A DNA stretch of 7,781 bases, from the NCBI GenBank assembly GCA_036508875.1, contig DATCGP010000028.1:1-7781 (forward strand). Direction: 5' to 3'. Positions 1-5,376 of this stretch are shown in pieces. This DNA is from PALSA-660 sp036508875 (GTDB lineage: Bacteria > Actinomycetota > Coriobacteriia > Anaerosomatales > PALSA-660). The notes under the pieces are model-generated. The model was given only the letters and a program-made list of their open reading frames with translations, had not been told where the DNA came from and did no database searches. The translations under genes and the position numbers were made by a program. Position 1 is the stretch's first letter, and each line of letters starts with the position of its first letter.

Positions 1-420
1 GTCGCGCTCCGCGATCGTCGCGCGCTTGTCGTAGAGCTTCTTGCCCCGCGCCAGCCCGAGCTCGAGCTTCACGTAGTTCTCGGTGTTGAAGTACATGCGC
101 AGCGGGATGAGCGCCCAGCCCTTCTCCTTCAGCGCTCCGAACAGGTACCGGATCTCCTTCTTGTGCAGCAGTAGGCGGCGCTGGCGGTCCGAGTCGACGT
201 TGGAGCGGTTGCCGTGCGAGTAGGGCGATATGTGCAGGCCGTTCAGGTATGCTTGGCTATTGCGGATGAAGACGAAGGTTTCGCGGAGCGAGCCGCCGTT
301 CTCCCTGAGCGACTTGACCTCGGTACCGGTGAGCTCGATGCCCGCCTCGAAGCGCTCCTCCACGAAGTACTCGTGGAAGGCTTTCTTGTTGTTCGTGATG
401 TTCTTTTCTTCGCGCAGCAT
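1..420 (-). CDS. smpB: SsrA-binding protein SmpB (3' end cut by window edge)
   Basis: SmpB binds tmRNA and brings it to ribosomes stalled on non-stop mRNAs, where it mimics the anticodon arm during trans-translation in the cytoplasm. The 140 visible residues cover most of the usual length (about 150-160). Family signatures are clear: N-K-K-A-F-H-E-Y-F near the N-terminus, TGTEVKSLR at 31-39, HISPY at 63-67, a basic RRLLLHKKEI stretch at 81-90 and GLARGKKLYDKR at 122-133. The basic C-terminal tail that enters the mRNA channel is beyond the edge. The ATG at 420 is the only usable start: the frame upstream has no ATG, GTG or TTG before an in-frame TAG at 445-447. The best Shine-Dalgarno match, AAGGA at 435-439, is 14 bases away, longer than usual, and it abuts the inverted repeat at 439-479. 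The amidase gene ends 86 bases upstream on the same strand. Identification is firm. Confidence 0.97.
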   Translation of the reverse strand, partial: MLREEKNITNNKKAFHEYFVEERFEAGIELTGTEVKSLRENGGSLRETFVFIRNSQAYLNGLHISPYSHGNRSNVDSDRQRRLLLHKKEIRYLFGALKEKGWALIPLRMYFNTENYVKLELGLARGKKLYDKRATIAERD

Positions 421-438
421 GACGGCAGCGGGGGTCCT

Positions 439-479
439 TCTAGACTAGGGGCACGCAGGGTCCATGCCCCTAGTCTAGA
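439..479. repeat. Perfect 15-bp inverted repeat upstream of smpB
   Basis: The arms TCTAGACTAGGGGCA (439-453) and its exact reverse complement (465-479) flank an 11-base loop. Each arm contains two CTAG tetramers, a word that is usually scarce in bacterial genomes. The element sits between the amidase stop (507) and the smpB start (420), and its smpB-proximal arm touches the putative ribosome binding site. No T-run follows on either strand, so it is not a canonical intrinsic terminator. Options are an RNA hairpin for processing or stability, a U-tract-less terminator, a protein operator, or a copy of a dispersed palindromic repeat. The repeat is seen directly; its role is unknown. Confidence 0.85.
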
Positions 480-506
480 CGACACAGGGGCGAAAGCGGT
501 TCCGCG

Positions 507-1367
507 CTACCTCGCGGCCGCGTAGGCGAGGACACCTTGCGCGATCCCGTACGCGAGCTTCCGCTCGTACGCCACGGTCGACAGGAGCCGGTCCTCCTTC
601 GCGTTCTTCATGTTGCCCATCTCGACGATCACGCTGGGCACCCCGCTCCAGTTGAAGCCGCTCATATCGCCCCGCGGCGTGATCCCACGATCGCTGGCGC
701 CGGTTGCCAGGAGCAGCGCGGACTGGATGGCGCGACCCGCGCGCAGGGAAGACACCACGATCGGACCGGTCCAGCGGTTGCGCTTCGGAACGAGTGTCAG
801 GATCCCGTGGATGGATCTCGCGGTGCCGTCGCAGTGGATGCGGACGGTCAGGTCCGCATGGGCAGCGTTGGCGATCTGCGCACGCTTGGAGTTCGGGATG
901 TTCACGTTCTGCGTCGTGCGGATCATGATCACCGTGACGCCGGCCGCGCGGAGCACGGTCCGCAAGCGGAGCGCCACGCGCAGGTTGATCAGCGACTCGT
1001 GCACGTGCGTCACGCGCCCGGTAGTGCCGCCAGCGACCTTGTACTTCTTCGTCGTCGATCCGGGACCGATCGGCTCGAGGTGCAGGTTCGCATGCGCCTG
1101 ATGACCCGCGTCGATGACGACAACGAGCGGCGTGGCGTCCGCCGAAGGCGTGGCCTCGACCGACGGGGTCGCCACCGCCGAGCCCGCCACCGGAGCAGCG
1201 ATAGCGGCCTTCACCGTGGGAACGAGCCCGGCCCCATTGAGCGGACCCGGGGAAAGGAACGCCGCGCCCATCATCAGGACAGCCGCGACCGCTGCGACCG
1301 CCACCAAGGGACGGCGTTCGGACGCGCGTGCCTGGCGGCCGGTGACCGTACTTGTGTCGCTTCTCAC
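507..1367 (-). CDS. N-acetylmuramoyl-L-alanine amidase, Amidase_3 family, membrane-anchored or secreted
   Basis: This zinc amidase is predicted to cleave the bond between MurNAc and L-Ala of peptidoglycan outside the membrane. With the GTG start at 1367 it has 286 residues. A basic N-terminus (about 1-19) is followed by a hydrophobic segment (20-38) that is either an uncleaved anchor or a signal peptide. A low-complexity Ala/Pro/Thr linker with three ATP tripeptides (67-80) comes next, then the catalytic domain from about 81. Zinc-ligand candidates are H89 in VIDAGHQ, E124 in HESLINL and H178 in VRIHCDG; E249 in IVEMGNM is the expected catalytic glutamate. The frame is open up to a GTG at 1430, but the internal GTG at 1367 has GGAGG seven bases upstream and removes an N-terminal stretch unlike a signal peptide. 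No separate wall-binding domain is present. It starts 64 bases after the M42 peptidase stop, probably co-transcribed. Family is firm; which process it serves is inferred. Confidence 0.92.
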   Translation of the reverse strand: MRSDTSTVTGRQARASERRPLVAVAAVAAVLMMGAAFLSPGPLNGAGLVPTVKAAIAAPVAGSAVATPSVEATPSADATPLVVVIDAGHQAHANLHLEPIGPGSTTKKYKVAGGTTGRVTHVHESLINLRVALRLRTVLRAAGVTVIMIRTTQNVNIPNSKRAQIANAAHADLTVRIHCDGTARSIHGILTLVPKRNRWTGPIVVSSLRAGRAIQSALLLATGASDRGITPRGDMSGFNWSGVPSVIVEMGNMKNAKEDRLLSTVAYERKLAYGIAQGVLAYAAAR

Positions 1368-1374
1368 TCGTACT

Positions 1375-1379
1375 CCTCC
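1375..1379 (-). promoter_or_regulatory. Shine-Dalgarno GGAGG that sets the amidase start
   Basis: On the minus strand GGAGG lies seven bases before the GTG at 1367-1365. The alternative in-frame GTG at 1430 lies one base after the stop of the upstream gene and has no comparable site. This decides the start in favour of 1367. Confidence 0.8.
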
Positions 1380-1431
1380 GGTCGCCTGCACCCCGGCACA
1401 CCGCAACCAATCGGCCGCGTACACCCACACT

Positions 1432-2493
1432 CTACGGTGTGAAGTCGACCTTCGCCGGCAGGTCGAGCACGAAGCGTGCGAGCAGCTTGACCGAGTCCTC
1501 GATGTCGGAGAGCGCGAGGACCTCGGTCGGCGTGTGCATGTAGCGCAGCGGGACGCTCACCAGCGCGGCCGCCTTGCCGCCGCGGGAGAGCTGGATCGCG
1601 TTCGCGTCGGTGCCGGTACCGCGCGCCTCCGCGCCGATCTGGTACGCGACCTTGGCCTTATCGGCCGCCTTGATGAGCAGCTCGAACAGGACCGGGTTGA
1701 TGTTGGCGCCGCGCGCGATGATCGGGCCCTTGCCGCAGGTCGCCTCACCGTGGTTGCGCTTGTCGACGTCCGGGTAGTCGGTGGCGTGCCCGACCTCGAG
1801 CGCTATCCCGACGACGGGATCGACGCCGTAAGCCGACGTGGTGCCGCCGCGAAGGCCGAGCTCCTCCTGGACGGTCGCCGCAGCGATCAGGTCGCCCTTG
1901 GCGCCGCCGGCCTTCTTGACCTCCTCGAGCACGCGGGCGCAGATGTAGGCGCCCATCTTGTCGTCGAACGCGCGGGAGACCGCCATGCCGTCGCCGAACG
2001 TCTCGAAACCGACGCCGTAGGTGATCGGGTCGCCGATGCGGACGAGCGCCTTGACGCGCTCGGCCGGCAGCCCCAGATCGATGAAGAGCTTCTCGATCTT
2101 GGTGACCGACTTGCGGGCGTCCTCGTCGATCAGGTGGATCGGCATCCGCCCCATGACGCCACGCAGCGTGGACGTCTTGGTATGAACGTCGACGCGCATG
2201 CCGGGAAGGATGGCCGCGTCCACGCCGCCGATCGGCTTGAAGGCGATGAAGCCCTCGGGCGTGATGTAGTTGACCATCATGCCGACTTCGTCGATGTGGC
2301 CGGCGAGCATGACCGAGACGCCCTTGCTCTTGCCCTTCAGCAGTGCGTGGACCGAGCCCATCACGTTGGTCTCGACGCTGTCGGCAAGCGGAGCGACGAA
2401 GTCGCGGAACACCGCTGCGGCGGGCTGCTCGTACCCTGACGGTGACGCGGCCTCCGTGAGGTCTTTCAGGAACTTCAGGTCAGACGGGCGCAT
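1432..2493 (-). CDS. M42 family metallo-aminopeptidase (TET/glutamyl aminopeptidase type)
   Basis: M42 enzymes are cytosolic di-metal exopeptidases that trim short peptides, often as dodecameric tetrahedral (TET) particles. The protein has 353 residues, normal for the family. Visible motifs in order are AGHIDEVG with metal ligand H66 and D68, SRAFDDKMG with the bridging Asp (D177 or D178), VQEELGLRG with catalytic E210 and ligand E211, ALEVGHATDYP, and RYMHTPTEV with ligand H320. At the position where M42 members usually carry a metal-binding Asp, this protein has E233; its distance of 22 residues from E211 matches the spacing I recall for Pyrococcus TET2. No signal peptide is present. The ATG at 2493 is preceded by AAGGAAGG (2501-2508) with seven-base spacing. 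It lies 101 bases after rnr and 64 bases before the amidase. Exact substrate preference cannot be read from sequence; names such as cellulase M or endoglucanase often attached to this family would be misleading. Confidence 0.93.
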   Translation of the reverse strand: MRPSDLKFLKDLTEAASPSGYEQPAAAVFRDFVAPLADSVETNVMGSVHALLKGKSKGVSVMLAGHIDEVGMMVNYITPEGFIAFKPIGGVDAAILPGMRVDVHTKTSTLRGVMGRMPIHLIDEDARKSVTKIEKLFIDLGLPAERVKALVRIGDPITYGVGFETFGDGMAVSRAFDDKMGAYICARVLEEVKKAGGAKGDLIAAATVQEELGLRGGTTSAYGVDPVVGIALEVGHATDYPDVDKRNHGEATCGKGPIIARGANINPVLFELLIKAADKAKVAYQIGAEARGTGTDANAIQLSRGGKAAALVSVPLRYMHTPTEVLALSDIEDSVKLLARFVLDLPAKVDFTP

Positions 2494-2560
2494 GGAATCG
2501 CCTTCCTTTCGGATGAGAATCGAAACCGTGACAGTCTACCCGAACGCCGGCATGCAACAT

Positions 2561-2576
2561 CGCGCGCCTGCGCGCG
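2561..2576. other. Short GC hairpin in the rnr-M42 gap
   Basis: CGCGCG (2561-2566) and CGCGCG (2571-2576) can pair around a four-base loop just after the rnr stop. No T-run follows, so it is at most a weak pause, attenuator or RNA-stability element within a probable operon. In GC-rich sequence this could be chance. Confidence 0.3.
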
Positions 2577-2594
2577 GACGCACTCGAGCGGGGG

Positions 2595-4673
2595 TCACGC
2601 CCATTCCATCTCGATGCGGCGGTCCGACACGATCGCGTCGGTGATGCGGACCTCGACCTCCTGACCGAGGCGCCACGTGCGACCGCTGCGCTCGCCCACG
2701 AGCATGAACCGCTCACCCTCGAACCGGTAGTAGTCGTCGGTCATGCGCATGACGTGGACGAGCCCCTCCGCGGTGTTGTCCAGCTGCACGTACGCACCGT
2801 GGCTGGTCACGCCGCTGATGATTCCCGGGAAGACCTCTCCGATGTGTCCCGCCATGAGCTCGGTGAGCTTCACCTTCACCGATTCCCGCTCCGCGGACTC
2901 GGACTCGCGCTCCATGACCGAGCTGTGCTCGGCCAGCTCCTCGAGCTCGCCTGTCATCGCGGCGGTCGGCCCCTCGGCAAGCTTGCCAGCCAGTTGCGCC
3001 TTCAGCAGCCGGTGCACGATGAGGTCCGGGTACCGCCGGATCGGGCTCGTGAAGTGGCAATAGGCCTCGGACGCGAGCCCGAAGTGGCTGTCCAGGTAGT
3101 CGACGTATCTCGCCCGTTTCATCGCGCGCAGCAGCAGCGAGTTGATGAGCAGCCGCTCGGGCCGGTTCGCCGCGAAAGCGATGAGCTTCTGGAACGTCCG
3201 CGGCGTCGCCGCGCCGACGTCCTTGATCGGGTAGTCGAACTCGGAGAGGATCGCGCCGATCGCAGCCAGCGCGTCCGGCGCGGGGTCCTCGTGGATGCGA
3301 TATACCATCGGAGCGTCGTGGTCGCGCATGTGCCGTGCCACCACCTCGTTCGCCGCGATCATCGCCTCTTCGATCATGCTCGTGGCGACGGTCTTCTCGC
3401 GCAGCGTCACCTGCAAGGGCTTGCCCGACGGCTCGAGCCACACCTTCGGCTCCGCCGATTCGAAATCGAGGCCCCCGCGCTCCAGCCGTCGCTTGCCCAG
3501 CGCTGCGGCGCAGGCCCGGAACTCGGTGAGCATCGTCTTGGTCTGTTCGTCCGGCCACCCCGAGTCGGTCTCCAGATAGTGCTGGACCGAGTCGTAGTCG
3601 AGCCGGTGATTGCTGCGGATCGCGCTCGGATACAGCTTGTGGCCGACGACCTTGGCGGTGCGGTCCAGGTCGAACTCGGCGGTCATCGTGAAGCGGTCGA
3701 CGCCGGGGTTCAGCGAGCAGATGCCGTTGCTCAGCCGCTCCGGGAGCATCGGCAGCACGCGGTCGACGAGGTAGACCGACGTGGCCCGCTCGACCGCCTC
3801 GTCGTCGATGACGCTGCCCCACGGCACATACGCGCTGACGTCCGCGATGTGCACCCACAGGCGCCAACCGGTGTCGTGGCGTTCCACGGAGATCGCATCG
3901 TCGAAGTCGCGGGCGTCCACCGGGTCGATCGTGATCGTCAGCAGGTCGCGCAGGTCGATCCTCGGCGCCTCGATCGCGGTGATCTTGTCCGGGATGGCGT
4001 GCGCGGCCGTCTCGACCGCCGCCGGGAACTCGGTGCGCAGCCCGTGCTCCCGGATGACGATCTCGACGTCGACGCCCGGGTCGGTCTCGAGGCCCAGGAC
4101 CTCTTCGACCACGCCTTGGATGGCGGTGTTGGGTCCGGCGAACTGGGTGATGCGGGCCACGACGATCTGCCCTGTCGAGGCGCCGCCGAACCCCTCCCTG
4201 CCCACGAGCACCTCGCCGCGGACCCTGCGGTCGGTCGGCGTCACGACGCCCAGCTTGCCGGACTTCTCGAACCGGCCGACGATCCGCTCGTTCGCGTGCG
4301 TGACCACGCCCGTGATCTCCCCCGCGGGGCCGGCCTTGCCGGGGTGCTGGTAGATGCGGATCGACACGACGTCGTTGTGCATCGCACCGTGGATGTCGGT
4401 GCCGCTGATGTAGACGTCGCCGGCCGGCGTCGCGACGAAGCCGTAGCCGCGGGGATTGACGGACAGGCGGCCGTTCGCGGTGTTGCGCGCAGGAAGCGCC
4501 GTGAACTGGTCCTTCGGCCGCTCGACGACGTGGCCCGAGTTGACCAGATGGCGCAAGGTGTCGCGCACCTGGGTGTGAGGGAAGCCCTTGGCGGGGCCCG
4601 CGAGGATCTGGTCGAAGGTCATCGGACCCTCGTGCGACTTCAGCGCCTTCAGGATCGCCTTGCGCACCCGCAT
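2595..4673 (-). CDS. rnr: Ribonuclease R (RNase II/RNB family 3'-5' exoribonuclease)
   Basis: RNase R degrades structured RNA processively from the 3' end, including rRNA fragments and non-stop mRNAs released by tmRNA-SmpB. From the ATG at 4673 the protein has 692 residues. Order: winged-helix domain (about 1-62), cold-shock-type OB domains (about 65-195, with NPRGYGFV at 73-80), RNB catalytic domain (about 235-560) and an S1 RNA-binding domain (about 606-691, GVTSHGAYVQL). The RNB active-site motif IDPVDARDFDDA supplies the metal-binding aspartates D250, D256, D258 and D259, and HFTSPIRRYPDL (540-551) is the conserved late motif. The protein ends soon after S1, without the long Lys-rich tail of E. 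coli RNase R. An in-frame ATG eight codons upstream (4697) lacks a ribosome site and lies in a hairpin, so 4673, with GGAGG five bases before it, is preferred. The gene is divergent from the unknown rightward gene and shares the tmRNA pathway with smpB downstream. Confidence 0.97.
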   Translation of the reverse strand: MRVRKAILKALKSHEGPMTFDQILAGPAKGFPHTQVRDTLRHLVNSGHVVERPKDQFTALPARNTANGRLSVNPRGYGFVATPAGDVYISGTDIHGAMHNDVVSIRIYQHPGKAGPAGEITGVVTHANERIVGRFEKSGKLGVVTPTDRRVRGEVLVGREGFGGASTGQIVVARITQFAGPNTAIQGVVEEVLGLETDPGVDVEIVIREHGLRTEFPAAVETAAHAIPDKITAIEAPRIDLRDLLTITIDPVDARDFDDAISVERHDTGWRLWVHIADVSAYVPWGSVIDDEAVERATSVYLVDRVLPMLPERLSNGICSLNPGVDRFTMTAEFDLDRTAKVVGHKLYPSAIRSNHRLDYDSVQHYLETDSGWPDEQTKTMLTEFRACAAALGKRRLERGGLDFESAEPKVWLEPSGKPLQVTLREKTVATSMIEEAMIAANEVVARHMRDHDAPMVYRIHEDPAPDALAAIGAILSEFDYPIKDVGAATPRTFQKLIAFAANRPERLLINSLLLRAMKRARYVDYLDSHFGLASEAYCHFTSPIRRYPDLIVHRLLKAQLAGKLAEGPTAAMTGELEELAEHSSVMERESESAERESVKVKLTELMAGHIGEVFPGIISGVTSHGAYVQLDNTAEGLVHVMRMTDDYYRFEGERFMLVGERSGRTWRLGQEVEVRITDAIVSDRRIEMEWA

Positions 4674-4678
4674 GGGAA

Positions 4679-4683
4679 CCTCC
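4679..4683 (-). promoter_or_regulatory. Shine-Dalgarno GGAGG that sets the rnr start
   Basis: GGAGG on the minus strand lies five bases before the ATG at 4673-4671. It favours this start over the ATG at 4697, which has no purine-rich element in front of it. Confidence 0.75.
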
Positions 4684-4694
4684 GTCTCGGGCGC

Positions 4695-4712
4695 CATCGC
4701 CGTTCGGCGATG
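4695..4712 (-). other. Possible hairpin in the rnr leader
   Basis: A perfect 7-bp stem (CATCGCC at 4695-4701 with GGCGATG at 4706-4712) closes a four-base loop (GTTC on plus, GAAC in the rnr transcript). It ends 11 bases before the rnr Shine-Dalgarno site and contains the rejected upstream ATG. It may shape the 5' leader of rnr mRNA; no T-run follows, so it is not a terminator. The structure is visible, the function is not. Confidence 0.4.
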
Positions 4713-4762
4713 TTCAGTGCACCGCTCGTCAGACCTGTCTACAACAGCGTACCCCTCGCCCC

Positions 4763-4773
4763 CCGACTGTCGG
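4763..4773. promoter_or_regulatory. Palindrome CCGAC-T-GTCGG between the divergent promoters
   Basis: This 11-base palindrome lies 10 bases upstream of the -10 element of the rightward gene, where a -35 box would be expected to begin, and about 90 bases upstream of the rnr start. The same half-sites, CCGAC and GTCGG, recur in the leader hairpin at 4804-4823, 41 bases further along. It could be a binding site for a regulator of one or both genes. Short GC-rich palindromes are common, so this is tentative. Confidence 0.35.
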
Positions 4774-4780
4774 TCCCCGG

Positions 4781-4789
4781 TGATAGAAT
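4781..4789 (+). promoter_or_regulatory. Extended -10 promoter for the rightward unknown gene
   Basis: TGATAGAAT reads as TGn followed by TAGAAT, five of six matches to the TATAAT box plus the extended -10 TG. No good -35 hexamer is seen at 16-18 bases upstream, which fits an extended -10 promoter or one needing an activator. Transcription would start near 4796, leaving a leader of about 60 bases before the GTG at 4858. Confidence 0.55.
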
Positions 4790-4803
4790 CTCAGCGTTCG
4801 GGG

Positions 4804-4823
4804 CCGACGGGCCTTCCCGTCGG
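4804..4823 (+). other. 5' leader hairpin of the rightward unknown gene
   Basis: CCGACGGG (4804-4811) pairs perfectly with CCCGTCGG (4816-4823) around a four-base CCTT loop; GGG (4801-4803) can also pair with CCC (4825-4827) past one bulged A. It would sit at the start of the transcript, 19 bases before the Shine-Dalgarno GGAGG at 4843-4847. It may protect the 5' end or control translation. No T-run follows, so it is not a simple attenuator. Confidence 0.45.
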
Positions 4824-4857
4824 ACCCGCCCCAAGAGCCATCGGAGGAGCGTATCTC

Positions 4858-5295
4858 GTGGAACGGACGAACCAGCTGGCGAGTTGCCTGGTCCACAACG
4901 GCACCGTGTCATCGCCGCGCGACATGATCCGAGCGCTCGAGACGATCGAGGGCCTGAACTACAAGCAGATCGTCGACGGCGACGTGCTCGCGGAGGGCCG
5001 CGCTACTCTCGTCAAACTGATGGTCGAGCCGAGCGTCGCGACGATACTCGTCAACGGCTGTCTCTTCCTGAACGTGCTCTCGTTCCGCTATCTCACCTTC
5101 GAGACGGACGACGCCGGAGCCTGCACGTTCGAGCTGGCCGGTGACGGGATGCGCCTCGTACTGCAGCCGACCGAGGACGCGGACGAGACCGCTGCTGCAC
5201 CGTCCCCGCGCGTGGCGCGCCTCATCGAGGCGGAGTCGTACGACCCGGACTCGTACGCCATGCTCGAGGACGACGACGATGACGAGTCCCGCTAG
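4858..5295 (+). CDS. Conserved-looking hypothetical protein, acidic C-terminal tail
   Basis: I do not recognise this 145-residue protein. The GTG start at 4858 is chosen because GGAGG (4843-4847) lies ten bases upstream and a promoter and leader precede it; the frame stays open further upstream, but that part overlaps rnr on the other strand. Residues 5-40 look helical. Residues 49-103 alternate hydrophobic stretches (LVKLMV at 51-56, a hydrophobic run at 60-81, FEL and LVLQP near 91-104) and suggest a small alpha/beta domain. Residues 105-145 are polar and disordered-looking, rich in Glu and Asp, ending with five Asp (138-142) before E-S-R. Three Cys (10, 68, 89) are scattered without a metal-binding pattern. 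No signal peptide is seen, and the hydrophobic run at 60-81 contains Asn, Ser and Arg, so it is more likely buried strands than a membrane helix. It is the only rightward gene here and is monocistronic. Codon use resembles its neighbours, giving no sign of recent transfer. Confidence 0.82.
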   Translation: MERTNQLASCLVHNGTVSSPRDMIRALETIEGLNYKQIVDGDVLAEGRATLVKLMVEPSVATILVNGCLFLNVLSFRYLTFETDDAGACTFELAGDGMRLVLQPTEDADETAAAPSPRVARLIEAESYDPDSYAMLEDDDDDESR

Positions 5296-5323
5296 GTGTA
5301 GCCGCGCGGAGCGCTAACAGATA

Positions 5324-5352
5324 AAGGCCCGGCGCCACGTGCGCCGGGCCTT
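5324..5352. terminator. Bidirectional intrinsic terminator between convergent genes
   Basis: A perfect 12-bp stem (AAGGCCCGGCGC at 5324-5335, complement at 5341-5352) closes a five-base loop. The plus transcript continues TTCTCGT and the minus transcript CCTTTATCTG, so each side has a short T-containing tail. It sits 28 bases after the stop of the rightward unknown gene and 24 bases past the stop of the S41 peptidase, and can terminate both. Confidence 0.85.
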
Positions 5353-5376
5353 CTCGTATCCATCGATCCAGGGCTC

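Noticed and set aside
448..465. Six-codon minus-strand reading frame inside the inverted repeat before smpB
   Set aside because: It has no ribosome binding site and lies in the loop and one arm of the repeat; too short to support a leader peptide.
475..1428. Second minus-strand frame of 317 codons over the amidase
   Set aside because: Arg/Gly-rich frame-shifted reading with no recognisable motif; the amidase frame has all catalytic residues.
1114..2439. Rightward open frame of 441 codons opposite the M42 peptidase and the start of the amidase
   Set aside because: Same shadow pattern; both minus-strand genes have intact catalytic motifs, and no ribosome site supports this frame.
4674..4780. 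A sigma-70-type promoter for rnr on the minus strand
   Set aside because: A TAGACA (-35-like) sequence is present near 4735, but no acceptable -10 lies at 16-19 bases from it. A promoter probably exists here but I cannot place it.
2754..5144. Long rightward open frame of 796 codons opposite rnr
   Set aside because: It is antisense to rnr, is rich in Arg, Asp, His and Val as expected from reading a GC-rich gene on the opposite strand, and shows no domain. RNase R motifs on the other strand explain the region.
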